DNA from: Bacteroidales bacterium
GTDB lineage: Bacteria > Bacteroidota > Bacteroidia > Bacteroidales > VadinHA17
Assembly (NCBI GenBank): GCA_029210565.1
Contig: JARGFQ010000002.1
Span: 1-64,000, forward strand
Direction of reading: 5' to 3'
DNA length: 64,000 nt
Shown here: positions 45,201 through 53,077 of the stretch, one piece after another
How positions within the stretch are numbered: position 1 is the stretch's first letter
How the letters are laid out: the number at the start of each line of letters is the position of its first letter
Program-made: the position numbers and the translations under genes
The notes under the pieces: generated by a model
What the model was told of the DNA's origin: nothing
What the model saw: the letters and a program-made list of their open reading frames with translations, nothing else
Database searches by the model: none

Positions 45201-45986
45201 GAGCACATCCGATACAGCGGTCACGACGAGGTGGGCGAGCTGGTGAGGCAGTACAACCGTATGACCGATGAGCTTGAGGAGAGTGCCTCGAAACTGGCGC
45301 GCACGGAGCGTGAGATGGCATGGCGCGAGATGGCAAGGCAGATAGCACATGAGATCAAGAACCCGCTGACGCCCATGAAACTGAATGTACAGCAGCTCTA
45401 CAAATGGTGGAACGACAAAGTGCCCGATTTTGACGAGAAGCTCAGGGGCTTCACCGGTCACCAGATAGAATACATTGATAACCTGTCGAATATAGCCACC
45501 GCCTTCTCCTATTTCGCCCGTCTTCCGGCGGCTCAGCCGGCAGAGGTGGATCTCATTGCTCAGCTGAAGACAACCCTCGGAATGTTTGGCAATGTAAGCA
45601 ACGCTACCATCACTCTGAAGACCGGAAGCCTGAAGAAAGCGGTTGTCATGGCCGACAGGGAACATCTGAACGGGATTTTCTTCAATCTCCTTAAAAATGC
45701 ACTGCAAGCGATCCCTTCTGACAATAACGGCCTGATAGATATCGTTATCTCAGTAACCGGAGACAAGGTACAGGTAAGGTTTATAGACAACGGAACTGGC
45801 ATTCCCGAGGAATTAAGGCCCAGAATGTTCACTCCCAATTTCACGACAAAGTCGTCAGGGATGGGGCTGGGGCTCTCGATTGTCAAGCGTTACGTGGAGA
45901 CGGCAGGTGGTACTGTCTGGTTTGAAACAGAGAATGAAAAGGGTACTGCATTCATCGTTGAACTACCACTGCTCTATGCTATATGA
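42267..45986 (+). CDS. Large NtrY-like sensor histidine kinase
   Basis: 1239 residues. N-terminal membrane helix (about 19-38), a periplasmic region to about 210, then several helices (about 212-480), a second extracytoplasmic region (about 480-720), more helices with a further sensor region (about 730-950), HAMP near 'RRITSPLYMLQQAMASVEYG', the H-box 'ARQIAHEIKNPLTPMKLN' (His1028) and an HATPase ('FFNLLKNALQA', 'DNGTGIPEE', 'GMGLGLSIVKRY'). The H-box resembles NtrY. No response regulator is adjacent, so its partner is unknown. ATG 42267 lies in the 22-bp repeat; ATGs at 42297 or 42309 are good alternatives. Confidence 0.88.
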   Translation: MTRLIITNDHMPGRMHDIKTVFVALLIAAALAVIADSVYFSDLEWKVRTSHLDRQLSEMERQAGELLKTIEDSVAGSGDVSVMFHNSTGREAGEAGIILLVYEKGRIAYWSDNSIAFPTVYEEHFSEHKPVFFSNKWFIPVHRTFSDFQALALIKVYRQYPITNDLLRSGYPEWFWLPRSAGITFDESATPFHIMGSEDEFHFGLIFPQKKPNTVFIIIPVFLWLIVLFLTVRLVAVAACRVCHGSGNPLSVPVALALLLLIYTLLLLTGMPPSVSSTELFSPFHWSAGPLLPSVGHALLLGLLIASALKLVFRSEEFIEPARGVRNRQFAGAGMLMAAGFAAFMAGEALFRDLVLDSAISFRAYKILDVSFMSVAGFIAVMLLLSAPMILFLRAFMMLKDWSLKTILIVAGAAAVVLPLACLTLTQCSVWGVLYILLLAGTVLLWQRKAYTIPSLLIAFSILTALFSTFLILKYSDIKEDRNMEVMAISLANDNDMVAEDMLIDMWPDLKNDTILARMMKRETLTAADINTVYRYLEDAYFNGYWENYDLYIVICRSDSPLDLGAQGGNADNCYEWFDERIRREGDPITNTGFWFMHNQSGRAWYFSRLLYNISPSLSNGLFIELVSHIETYLAGYPELLLDGSHQRTPRLNEISYAKYSGNTLVLRSGEYPYDNTIEPDLSANGDYRYESTGNYRHLRYSRGEMTLILTAEAVMPADRIITFAYLFIVILAFAFTVLVVYTREPRKLLRFDTFRSRLQLSFSAVLAVVFIIIIAGAMILTTRQFRNNHTRVLREKATSLSIELEHKLSAEKTLEEGWQTADYPTLNHLLVKFSNVFFTDINLYSPSGKLLATSRPEVFSRKLEGSMIDPVAYGVLTEPGKEEFIGEEAIGGMKYLSAYLPFYNSDNQLLAYLNVPYFAMQNLLAGEVSNLVVTLINFTLLFLLLMMWVAVFLSRRITSPLYMLQQAMASVEYGKQNEHIRYSGHDEVGELVRQYNRMTDELEESASKLARTEREMAWREMARQIAHEIKNPLTPMKLNVQQLYKWWNDKVPDFDEKLRGFTGHQIEYIDNLSNIATAFSYFARLPAAQPAEVDLIAQLKTTLGMFGNVSNATITLKTGSLKKAVVMADREHLNGIFFNLLKNALQAIPSDNNGLIDIVISVTGDKVQVRFIDNGTGIPEELRPRMFTPNFTTKSSGMGLGLSIVKRYVETAGGTVWFETENEKGTAFIVELPLLYAI

Positions 45987-46002
45987 GGGCGGGAGCGACC
46001 CG

Positions 46003-46024
46003 TCATCTAAAAAAACAGATGACA
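46003..46024 (+). other. Small inverted repeat after the kinase gene
   Basis: GTCATCT (46003-46009) and AGATGAC (46018-46024) form a perfect 7-bp stem with an A-rich 8-base loop, 17 bp after the kinase stop. It lacks a U-run, so it is at best a weak terminator or an mRNA end stabiliser. Confidence 0.35.
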
Positions 46025-46068
46025 GTTCATCATTATTTGTCTATATTAGCGGATCATATACCCCCGAA

Positions 46069-49000
46069 ATGCCATTTACTTTAGGTAGGAGACTCAGACG
46101 CTATCTTCTTTTCATTATAATGATGATAACCTGCTGTGGCGTTTTCATGCATGCTCAGACACCTCTGGTCACAGGTAATATAAACAAATATGCCAGGGTC
46201 ACTTTGGTGGGGTCCAATTATGTAGATGTCAGCGATGTCTCTGATTTCTCCGTCGGTGACACCGTGATGGTGATACAGATGAACGGCGTGAGGATCAACG
46301 CCAGTACCAGCATCGACCTTAAGGGCACTTACCAGAATGTGGTCGGGGAGCCTGGCGCATACGAGATACTGCTCGTGGCATCAATAAACACACTCAGCAA
46401 GAGGGTTACCTTCAGCCGTGTGCTCCTTAACGCATACGACGCCGCTGCCAGCGTGCAGCTGATAAAGGTGAGGACCTACAGGAATGCCATTGTCAACAGC
46501 GAACTCACAGCCCAGTTGTGGGACTCGGCCTCGGTCAGCGGGGGAGTTCTGGCCTTCATGGTCAAGGGGGTCCTCACGCTGAATGACAACATTGATCTGT
46601 CAGGCAAGGGTTTCCGAGGCGGTATTGCAGCCCAGGGTAACGGCCTTTGCTATAGCCTTGATGCTACAATGCAATATGAGTCTTACAATATTTCGTCCCT
46701 TGCAGCCGGATACAAGGGAGAAGGGATAGCTTTCAGGACTGCCACCGATCTTCCTCTCTATCCTGACTACATGCGCGGCAAGGGTGCTAACATGACCGGC
46801 GGTGGCGGTGGTAACGGTCACTTCTCGGGTGGCGGCGGCGGCGCCAACTACGGCGAGGGTAGTGTTGGAGATATAGAAATTACTCCTAATACTTGCGGAA
46901 TACGCTATCCCGGAGGACGTGGCGGATTTACTGTTACTCCGCACACGACTATAAATCACGGTGTATTCATGGGCGGCGGCGGCGGAGCCTCGGTATGGCT
47001 TACCACACCTTCCAACGCCCACGGGGGTAACGGGGGAGGGATAATCATTATCCATGCCGACACCATACGTGGTAACGGGAGGCTCATCACGGCAAGGGGA
47101 GCAACGGCAGTTGCTAACCTTCCTGACGACAGCGGTGCCGGCGGCGGCGGTGCCGGCGGGTCAGTCATCGTCAGCACCAGCCATTTTGCCTCGGCCCCGG
47201 CGCTTGATGCTGCCGGCGGTGCCGGCGGTGATAACCTGAGCACCGTCAGCCAGAACGGTGCCGGCGGCGGTGGTGGCGGGGGCCTTATCTGGACTAATAT
47301 CCCATTCGTCGGCAGCACTACGGTGGCTGGCGGACAGGGAGGAGTGCACGACGGAGGTGACTCCAACGCTGACGGATCGCCGGGAGTGGTGTGGAATGAT
47401 CTTAACCTGCCTCTCAATGGTTTTTTGTTTAATGAGATATACGTAACTCACAGCCTGTCGGCCCTGGACTCCGTCTGCGAGGGTATGTTACCCCCGGCGA
47501 TGACAGGCACCAGGCCTGCCGGTGGCAGCGGAGCATACACCTATCAGTGGCAGCGGAGCTATGACAACAGCACCTGGAACGACGTTGCAGGCACAGGTCT
47601 CGAGTACACTCCCACGGCTGCAGAGACTACATCCCTCTGGTTCCGGAGGGTGGTTGACGACAACGCCGGCATCGTCGATTACAGCATGCCGGTACGGATA
47701 ATCGTTCATCCCCGCATCACCGGCAACCTCATAGCTGCAGACACCACCATATGCTTCAACCAGGATCCCGAGGAGCTTTACCCGGCCAACAGCGGTCCCG
47801 CGGGAGGTACGGGCATCTATTATTACAACTGGGAGCAGAGTCCTGACAACGTTGCATGGAGTGACGTGCCGGGATCAGGTACGGCTCCTGCCTACGATCC
47901 TCAGGCCCTGGCAGCAACAACCTGGTATCACCGCATTGTGAGCTCGGGAGCCTGCACTGACGTCAGCACACCGGTGACGGTCACTGTCCTTCCCGTCATC
48001 AGCGGGAACAGTATCACTGCTGACCAGACCATTTGCGAGGGTACCCTCTTCAGCAACCTCACCAGCTCCACCCCGTCGGGAGGAGCCTCGTCATACGCCT
48101 ATCAGTGGATGAGCAGCAGTGACAATCTGAACTGGGTTCCTGCCGCCGGCAGCAGCAACGGCATCAACTATGACCCGCAGGATGACTCGCCCGGCACCAC
48201 ATGGTACCGTCGTGACGTCTTCAGCGGACCCTCCAATACCTGCCAGTCGATGAGCAACGCTGTTCAGCTTATATGCCATCCCGCCATTACCAACAACACC
48301 ATTTCCGCGCCGCAGACCATCTGCGAGGGCGCGGCCCCTTCTGCCCTTGACGGCACGATGCCCGCCAACGGTGCCGGTGCCGGTACATACCTCTACCAGT
48401 GGATGGAGAGCGATAACGGCGTCACCTTCCAGGATATCACGGGAGCAAACGGGGAGGATCTCCCGGGCACGCCGCTGACAGCCAGCACCTGGTACAGGAG
48501 GCAGGTCACCTCCTCCGTATGCACCAGCACCAGCAATGACATTGAGATAACCGTTGATCCCCGGATAACCTCATTTACAATTGACCTCCCTTCCCAGGGT
48601 CACGATACGATATGTGCCGGCGACACTCCTGCGCAGTTGTCAGGCGCAGCTGCCGGAGGGCTGGGAGCCTATACCTACGCGTGGGCGTCGTCAACCGATA
48701 ACAGCACTTTCACGACGCTGGCGGCGACAGGCCCGTCGTATCAGCCCGGGGTGCTGACGGCAACCACCTGGTTCCGCCGCACAGTAAGCTCGGGAGTCTG
48801 TTCAGAGAGCTCCGTCATCAGGATAACAGTACTGCCACAGGTCAGCGGTAACACCCTCTCTGCCGACCAGACTGTCTGCAATACGCAGACCCCATCGGCA
48901 ATGACGGGCAGCACCCCGGCCGGCGGTGACGGCACCTACCGTTACCTGTGGGAGATGAAGGCACCGGCGGCGCAGGAGTGGGTCACCGCCTCAGGGACGC

Positions 49001-49689
49001 ACAGCTCAAAGGACTATCAGCCCCCGCTTCTTGACGGCACCACCCAGTTCAGGCGGCACGTCTACTCGGGTGAGGCTGACTGCTGCAGCTCAATCTCATT
49101 GCCAGTGACAGTCAATGTTGACATCATGCCTCTCAACGTCACCGCCGGTGATGACAGAACGCTTCTTCCGTACCAGTATGCGGCAGTGCTGGAGGGCAGC
49201 TTCGACGGCGATGGGATCGCCTCATGGAGCTATGACTTCAGCTCCGGCGACGGCAACCCGGTCTTCAGCACACCTGACTCGATGGTGACGGAAGTGACTA
49301 AACTGGGCGCCGGTGACAATAAATTCATCTTCTCCGTTGTGAACGGGCAGTGTGTGGCCGATGTATATTTGACGCTGTCGGTACCCGAGCTGATAATTCC
49401 ACAGGGTGTCACACCCAATGGCGACGGCATAAATGATTACTTCAATATTGAAGGTCTTGAATACACCTACAACGAGCTGGTGATCATCAACACCGGCGGC
49501 GCAGTCGTCTACAGGTCCGAGGATTACCGCAGCGATGATTCCGTCAATGCATGGAATGGCCTTGATCTAAACGGCAACCAGGCTCCCGAGGGTACCTATT
49601 ACTACCTGCTGAAGATCAGTGGTGCGCGCGATGCAGCCGTCCCAGCCTTTGTGTCGCAGTTCAGCGGTTTCATAATACTCAGGAGATAG
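46069..49689 (+). CDS. T9SS type B cargo with glycine-rich and Ig-like repeats
   Basis: 1206 residues from ATG 46069, where the signal peptide begins ('YLLFIIMMITCCGVFMHAQ'); the open frame runs further upstream into the kinase gene. Residues about 241-438 are very glycine-rich (runs of 4-7 Gly separated by beta-like segments). About 464-1018 hold six Ig-like repeats of 80-95 residues, each with an ICEG-like start, 'Y.Y.W..S.DN' and 'TTWYRR'. About 1108-1206 are the gliding-type CHU_C/type B sorting domain ('IIPQGVTPNGDGINDYF', 'WNGLDLNGNQAPEGTYYYLLKI'). It is presumably exported by the T9SS to the surface as an adhesin or structural protein. Confidence 0.85.
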   Translation: MPFTLGRRLRRYLLFIIMMITCCGVFMHAQTPLVTGNINKYARVTLVGSNYVDVSDVSDFSVGDTVMVIQMNGVRINASTSIDLKGTYQNVVGEPGAYEILLVASINTLSKRVTFSRVLLNAYDAAASVQLIKVRTYRNAIVNSELTAQLWDSASVSGGVLAFMVKGVLTLNDNIDLSGKGFRGGIAAQGNGLCYSLDATMQYESYNISSLAAGYKGEGIAFRTATDLPLYPDYMRGKGANMTGGGGGNGHFSGGGGGANYGEGSVGDIEITPNTCGIRYPGGRGGFTVTPHTTINHGVFMGGGGGASVWLTTPSNAHGGNGGGIIIIHADTIRGNGRLITARGATAVANLPDDSGAGGGGAGGSVIVSTSHFASAPALDAAGGAGGDNLSTVSQNGAGGGGGGGLIWTNIPFVGSTTVAGGQGGVHDGGDSNADGSPGVVWNDLNLPLNGFLFNEIYVTHSLSALDSVCEGMLPPAMTGTRPAGGSGAYTYQWQRSYDNSTWNDVAGTGLEYTPTAAETTSLWFRRVVDDNAGIVDYSMPVRIIVHPRITGNLIAADTTICFNQDPEELYPANSGPAGGTGIYYYNWEQSPDNVAWSDVPGSGTAPAYDPQALAATTWYHRIVSSGACTDVSTPVTVTVLPVISGNSITADQTICEGTLFSNLTSSTPSGGASSYAYQWMSSSDNLNWVPAAGSSNGINYDPQDDSPGTTWYRRDVFSGPSNTCQSMSNAVQLICHPAITNNTISAPQTICEGAAPSALDGTMPANGAGAGTYLYQWMESDNGVTFQDITGANGEDLPGTPLTASTWYRRQVTSSVCTSTSNDIEITVDPRITSFTIDLPSQGHDTICAGDTPAQLSGAAAGGLGAYTYAWASSTDNSTFTTLAATGPSYQPGVLTATTWFRRTVSSGVCSESSVIRITVLPQVSGNTLSADQTVCNTQTPSAMTGSTPAGGDGTYRYLWEMKAPAAQEWVTASGTHSSKDYQPPLLDGTTQFRRHVYSGEADCCSSISLPVTVNVDIMPLNVTAGDDRTLLPYQYAAVLEGSFDGDGIASWSYDFSSGDGNPVFSTPDSMVTEVTKLGAGDNKFIFSVVNGQCVADVYLTLSVPELIIPQGVTPNGDGINDYFNIEGLEYTYNELVIINTGGAVVYRSEDYRSDDSVNAWNGLDLNGNQAPEGTYYYLLKISGARDAAVPAFVSQFSGFIILRR

Positions 49690-49690
49690 C

Positions 49691-50620
49691 ATGAGAGCGA
49701 GGGTATACATACTCACAGCGGTTGTGCTGGCTCTCGTGCAAGCGATACCTGCGCAGCAGGCACCCATAACGAGCCAGTACCTCACGAACGGTCTTGTGAT
49801 CAACCCCGCCTATGCAGGCAGCCGCGGCGCAATGAGCGCCAACCTCTCGTACCGCAAGCAGTGGGCCCGTATCAACGGCGCACCGCAGTTCCATAACCTG
49901 TCGCTGCACAGTCCTGTCAACACGAAGGAGAAGGTAGCACTGGGCCTGATGGCAGAGTACCTGACATACGGGGTCACAAAGGATGTCGGCATCTATGCCT
50001 TCTACGCCTACAGCTTCCAGGCAGGGCCGGGAAGACTGTCGATGGGACTGAAGGGTGGTGTCGACCTGAGTAACACCAACTACAACAGCCTGCAGTTCCC
50101 CGACGGTAATCCTGCCGATCCGCTCCTTACCGGTGACATGAGATACACCCTGCCCAACATGGGAGTGGGATTTTACTGGTATACCGATAAATTCTTTGCC
50201 GGGCTGTCGGTGCCATCACTGCTTTCCTACAGGAGGGACGTGATGGATGAGTTCCGGGTAACCCCGGATTACAAATCGTTCACGACATACTTCTCCGCCG
50301 GCGCCCTGATAACGTTTGCCGACGCCTTCAAGGTCAAACCATCTGTCCTCCTCAGGTATTCAATGCAGGATCCGCTGGAGGCAGATCTCAACGTCAACCT
50401 GATATTTGCGGACATGCTATGGATAGGAGGATCGTACAGGATAGCCGAGGGGGCCGTCGTTGCCCTTCTTGACCTGCAGGTGACACCTCAGCTCAAGATC
50501 GGATATTCATACGATTATCAGCTCGGGCATCTCAACACCTACACCACAGGGACACACGAGGTGTCACTGAGGTATGAATTTGAGTTTTTAGTAAGTGCAA
50601 CTTCACCAAGATATTTCTGA
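49691..50620 (+). CDS. PorP/SprF-family T9SS outer-membrane protein
   Basis: 309 residues with a signal peptide ending 'VQAIPAQQ'. Family signature at the start of the mature protein: 'PITSQYLTNGLVINPAYAGSRGAMSANLSYRKQW'. The rest is a beta barrel ('GYSYDYQLGHLNTYTTGTHEVSLRYEF'). PorP/SprF proteins pair with type B cargo and hold or export it at the outer membrane. It starts two bases after the cargo stop, which strongly suggests a cargo-PorP pair. Confidence 0.92.
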   Translation: MRARVYILTAVVLALVQAIPAQQAPITSQYLTNGLVINPAYAGSRGAMSANLSYRKQWARINGAPQFHNLSLHSPVNTKEKVALGLMAEYLTYGVTKDVGIYAFYAYSFQAGPGRLSMGLKGGVDLSNTNYNSLQFPDGNPADPLLTGDMRYTLPNMGVGFYWYTDKFFAGLSVPSLLSYRRDVMDEFRVTPDYKSFTTYFSAGALITFADAFKVKPSVLLRYSMQDPLEADLNVNLIFADMLWIGGSYRIAEGAVVALLDLQVTPQLKIGYSYDYQLGHLNTYTTGTHEVSLRYEFEFLVSATSPRYF

Positions 50621-50621
50621 C

Positions 50622-52070
50622 ATGATGAAGAGGCATATAAGATATACCCTGCTGACAGTGGCACTGATGCTTGTCCCGCTGATGATCATCAGCGGACAGG
50701 AGATGAAGCCGTTTGAGGTCTATCACGTCTCCTCCATCTCATCGGGTTCAGATGATATGGCACCTGTCATCATGAGTGACGGCATACTCTTCTGTTCCAA
50801 CAGGAAGACCAATCCTTTCCTTACGAAAAAGAATCTCGAGGGGATACGCCTCTATGAGCTCTGGTTCTCTCCCTTCAATGATGAGGGTGAGCCTGACAGG
50901 CCAAGGCGTTTTGCCACGAACCTCGGCAAGGATGCCAATATCGGTCCTGCCTCCGTCACTACTGACGGCAACACTCTTTATTTTACCAGGAATTATTCCG
51001 AAGGAAGCAAGATCAGGAAAAGAGATGCCAACAAACTGGGCATCTTCACCGCGAAGCGCAACGGGTCGCAGTGGACCAATACAGAGCCTTTTGAATACAA
51101 CAATCCGGAATATAACCTCTCTTTCCCCTACGTCTCGGCCGACGGCAGGTATCTCTTCTTCTGTTCTGACATGCCCGGCGGGCAGGGCAAATATGATATA
51201 TATGTGAGCGAGAATATTGACGGCCGATGGACGAAGCCCGAGAGTCTCGGCAGTAATGTCAACAGTGCCCATGCGGAGATACATCCCTTCCTTCACAGTT
51301 CGGGAAGGCTCTATTTTGCCTCTGACCGTCCGGGAGGAGCGGGGGGGCTCGATATATGGTACAGCAGCCTGGGGTACGGATCATGGACAGAGCCTGCAGT
51401 GCTGGGTGACCCTGTTAACTCGGAGGCTGACGACTTTGCCTTCTATGCCGCCCAGGGAGGCCTCGAGGGCTATTTCGCCTCCAACCGCAGAAAGTACAGT
51501 GACGATATTTTCAGTTTTACCTCCACCATCATCCGGTGGTCGGCATGCGACACGCTCCAGGAGAACAACTACTGCTTCGAGTTCATAGAGGAGGTGGCTT
51601 TGAAGAACGACACAGTGGACAACAGGTTCAAGTGGGTTTGGAACTTTGGTGACGGTGGTGGTGCTGAAGGGATAACAGCCGAGCACTGTTTCCCGGGTCC
51701 GGGGGTGTATGATGTAAGCCTCGACATAGTGAACCTCATTACCGGAGGCATAGAGAAGAGACAGGCCTCCTATGAGCTTGAGATAACTGACATAGAACAG
51801 CCTGTCATCACCTGCCAGGAGAGTGTCACCGTTGGAGAGCCGCTGGCACTGAGCGCCAAGGAGAGCTGGCTGCCGGGGATGGAGCCGGACAGGTACTACT
51901 GGAATTTCGGAGATGAGACAGCAGCCTCGGGACTGGAGGTCACCAAGGTATACGATAAACCTGGCAACTATAACATTCAGCTGATAGTAAGTTCGGTACC
52001 TGACCAGGGAGGTGTTGTCCGGGAGGTTTGTGTCTGCAGGGACATAGAGGTTGTCCCTGAAGGAAATTAA
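50622..52070 (+). CDS. PD40-repeat protein with two PKD domains
   Basis: 482 residues from ATG 50622, next to the porP stop. Signal peptide ('LLTVALMLVPLMIISGQE'). WD40-like PD40 repeats occupy about 40-310 ('SFPYVSADGRYLFFCSDMPGGQGKYDIYVSEN', 'LYFASDRPGGAGGLDIWYS'). Two PKD domains follow ('WNFGDGGGAEG' and 'WNFGDETAASG'). It resembles the propeller part of the T9SS protein PorE but has no OmpA-like peptidoglycan-binding domain, so it may be a cargo-specific accessory. Confidence 0.8.
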   Translation: MMKRHIRYTLLTVALMLVPLMIISGQEMKPFEVYHVSSISSGSDDMAPVIMSDGILFCSNRKTNPFLTKKNLEGIRLYELWFSPFNDEGEPDRPRRFATNLGKDANIGPASVTTDGNTLYFTRNYSEGSKIRKRDANKLGIFTAKRNGSQWTNTEPFEYNNPEYNLSFPYVSADGRYLFFCSDMPGGQGKYDIYVSENIDGRWTKPESLGSNVNSAHAEIHPFLHSSGRLYFASDRPGGAGGLDIWYSSLGYGSWTEPAVLGDPVNSEADDFAFYAAQGGLEGYFASNRRKYSDDIFSFTSTIIRWSACDTLQENNYCFEFIEEVALKNDTVDNRFKWVWNFGDGGGAEGITAEHCFPGPGVYDVSLDIVNLITGGIEKRQASYELEITDIEQPVITCQESVTVGEPLALSAKESWLPGMEPDRYYWNFGDETAASGLEVTKVYDKPGNYNIQLIVSSVPDQGGVVREVCVCRDIEVVPEGN

Positions 52071-52071
52071 T

Positions 52072-52079
52072 TACTTTTG
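52072..52079 (+). promoter_or_regulatory. Possible internal -7 element
   Basis: TACTTTTG, a full TAnnTTTG match, starts just after the stop of the PD40 gene and ends nine bases before the ATG at 52089. GTTG lies 18 bp upstream. It may give the last two genes of the group their own transcript. Confidence 0.45.
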
Positions 52080-52088
52080 TGTACGAAA

Positions 52089-53075
52089 ATGAGAGTTATC
52101 CCTATTATACTGTCACTTAGTCTTGTCCTTTCCCTTGCCGTCCCGTCACGGGTCAACGCCCAGGAGGTGCCCGGCCCGGATGAAAACGTACCCTTTCTGA
52201 TAACCTTCGGACTCAGGGCCGAAACATCATGGGGAGATGACGATTTTTCGCAGACCTTCTTCTTTACCCTACCGAAAGATTACAAGGATCCGTTTTACAT
52301 CAGGATTTACGACCCTGACATAGGGGGTAAGACCGATGAGCTTAACAACTTCTGGGACACCCGCATGGTCTATTCCGTCTACGGTGGCAAGGGTTGTTAC
52401 ACTGACCCCGAGGCCAAGGGCATAGACCCGGTGGGCAACTACAAGAGCGGAATTATGCTTGCAACCCGTGCGTTCGGGATAGACAGCAGGCTTGATGAGC
52501 GGTGGTTCACCTTCGGGCCGTTCAATCCTGCCGACGGTGAATACTATCCGAAGTTCTCCGGCAACGTATTCAAGATTATATGTGACGGCGTCACCGGCGA
52601 CGACGGTAACCTGTACAGGTATGCCCTCTCAAGGAGGCCCGACACCAATGTGCCCATCGAGGGCGCCAACGCCTTTACCTATGAATATACTTTCAGGATG
52701 TGGAACAACAATGACACATCATTCGTCTCTCATATCTATCCTTTCATTGACAGTGGGTGTGTTTACATCCGGCAGAGGAACTTCGACTGGGACAATGACG
52801 GCGAATTCATAGTTGTGTCGGTTGAACGCAAGGGACAGTCGTTGCCCCTCTCCGGTGAAGACACCTGGATAGAGGCGAGGATGCCCATCCTGGAGGCAGA
52901 GATAGGCAAATCGCTTGACTTCCGGTTCTACAAGAGAAGCGATGAGCTTGTTAAGAACAATAATGTAGTGATGACCGTGGAGAACCAGTATGGTGAAAAC
53001 CTTCAGTTCTTCAGCGCACCGATAGGTGGTGTGCCAGTCTATAAACCCCGGATAAAGGTCGTCCCCAAGAGATAG
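52089..53075 (+). CDS. Conserved-looking secreted protein, function unknown
   Basis: 328 residues with a clear signal peptide ('VIPIILSLSLVLSLAVPSRVNAQ'). ATG 52089 is preferred to the in-frame TTG at 52077. The mature part is beta-rich, with 'FTLPKDYKDPFYIRIYDPDIGGKTDELNNFWDTRMVYSVYGG' and 'VYIRQRNFDWDNDGEFIVVSVERKGQ'. I recognise no domain. It lies between the PD40 protein and the SpoIIE phosphatase, two bases before the latter, so it probably works with this envelope group. Confidence 0.7.
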   Translation: MRVIPIILSLSLVLSLAVPSRVNAQEVPGPDENVPFLITFGLRAETSWGDDDFSQTFFFTLPKDYKDPFYIRIYDPDIGGKTDELNNFWDTRMVYSVYGGKGCYTDPEAKGIDPVGNYKSGIMLATRAFGIDSRLDERWFTFGPFNPADGEYYPKFSGNVFKIICDGVTGDDGNLYRYALSRRPDTNVPIEGANAFTYEYTFRMWNNNDTSFVSHIYPFIDSGCVYIRQRNFDWDNDGEFIVVSVERKGQSLPLSGEDTWIEARMPILEAEIGKSLDFRFYKRSDELVKNNNVVMTVENQYGENLQFFSAPIGGVPVYKPRIKVVPKR

Positions 53076-53077
53076 GC

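Noticed and set aside
45880..46068. N-terminal extension of the T9SS cargo overlapping the kinase gene
   Set aside because: The signal peptide begins at ATG 46069; the upstream part is the kinase 3' end read in another frame.
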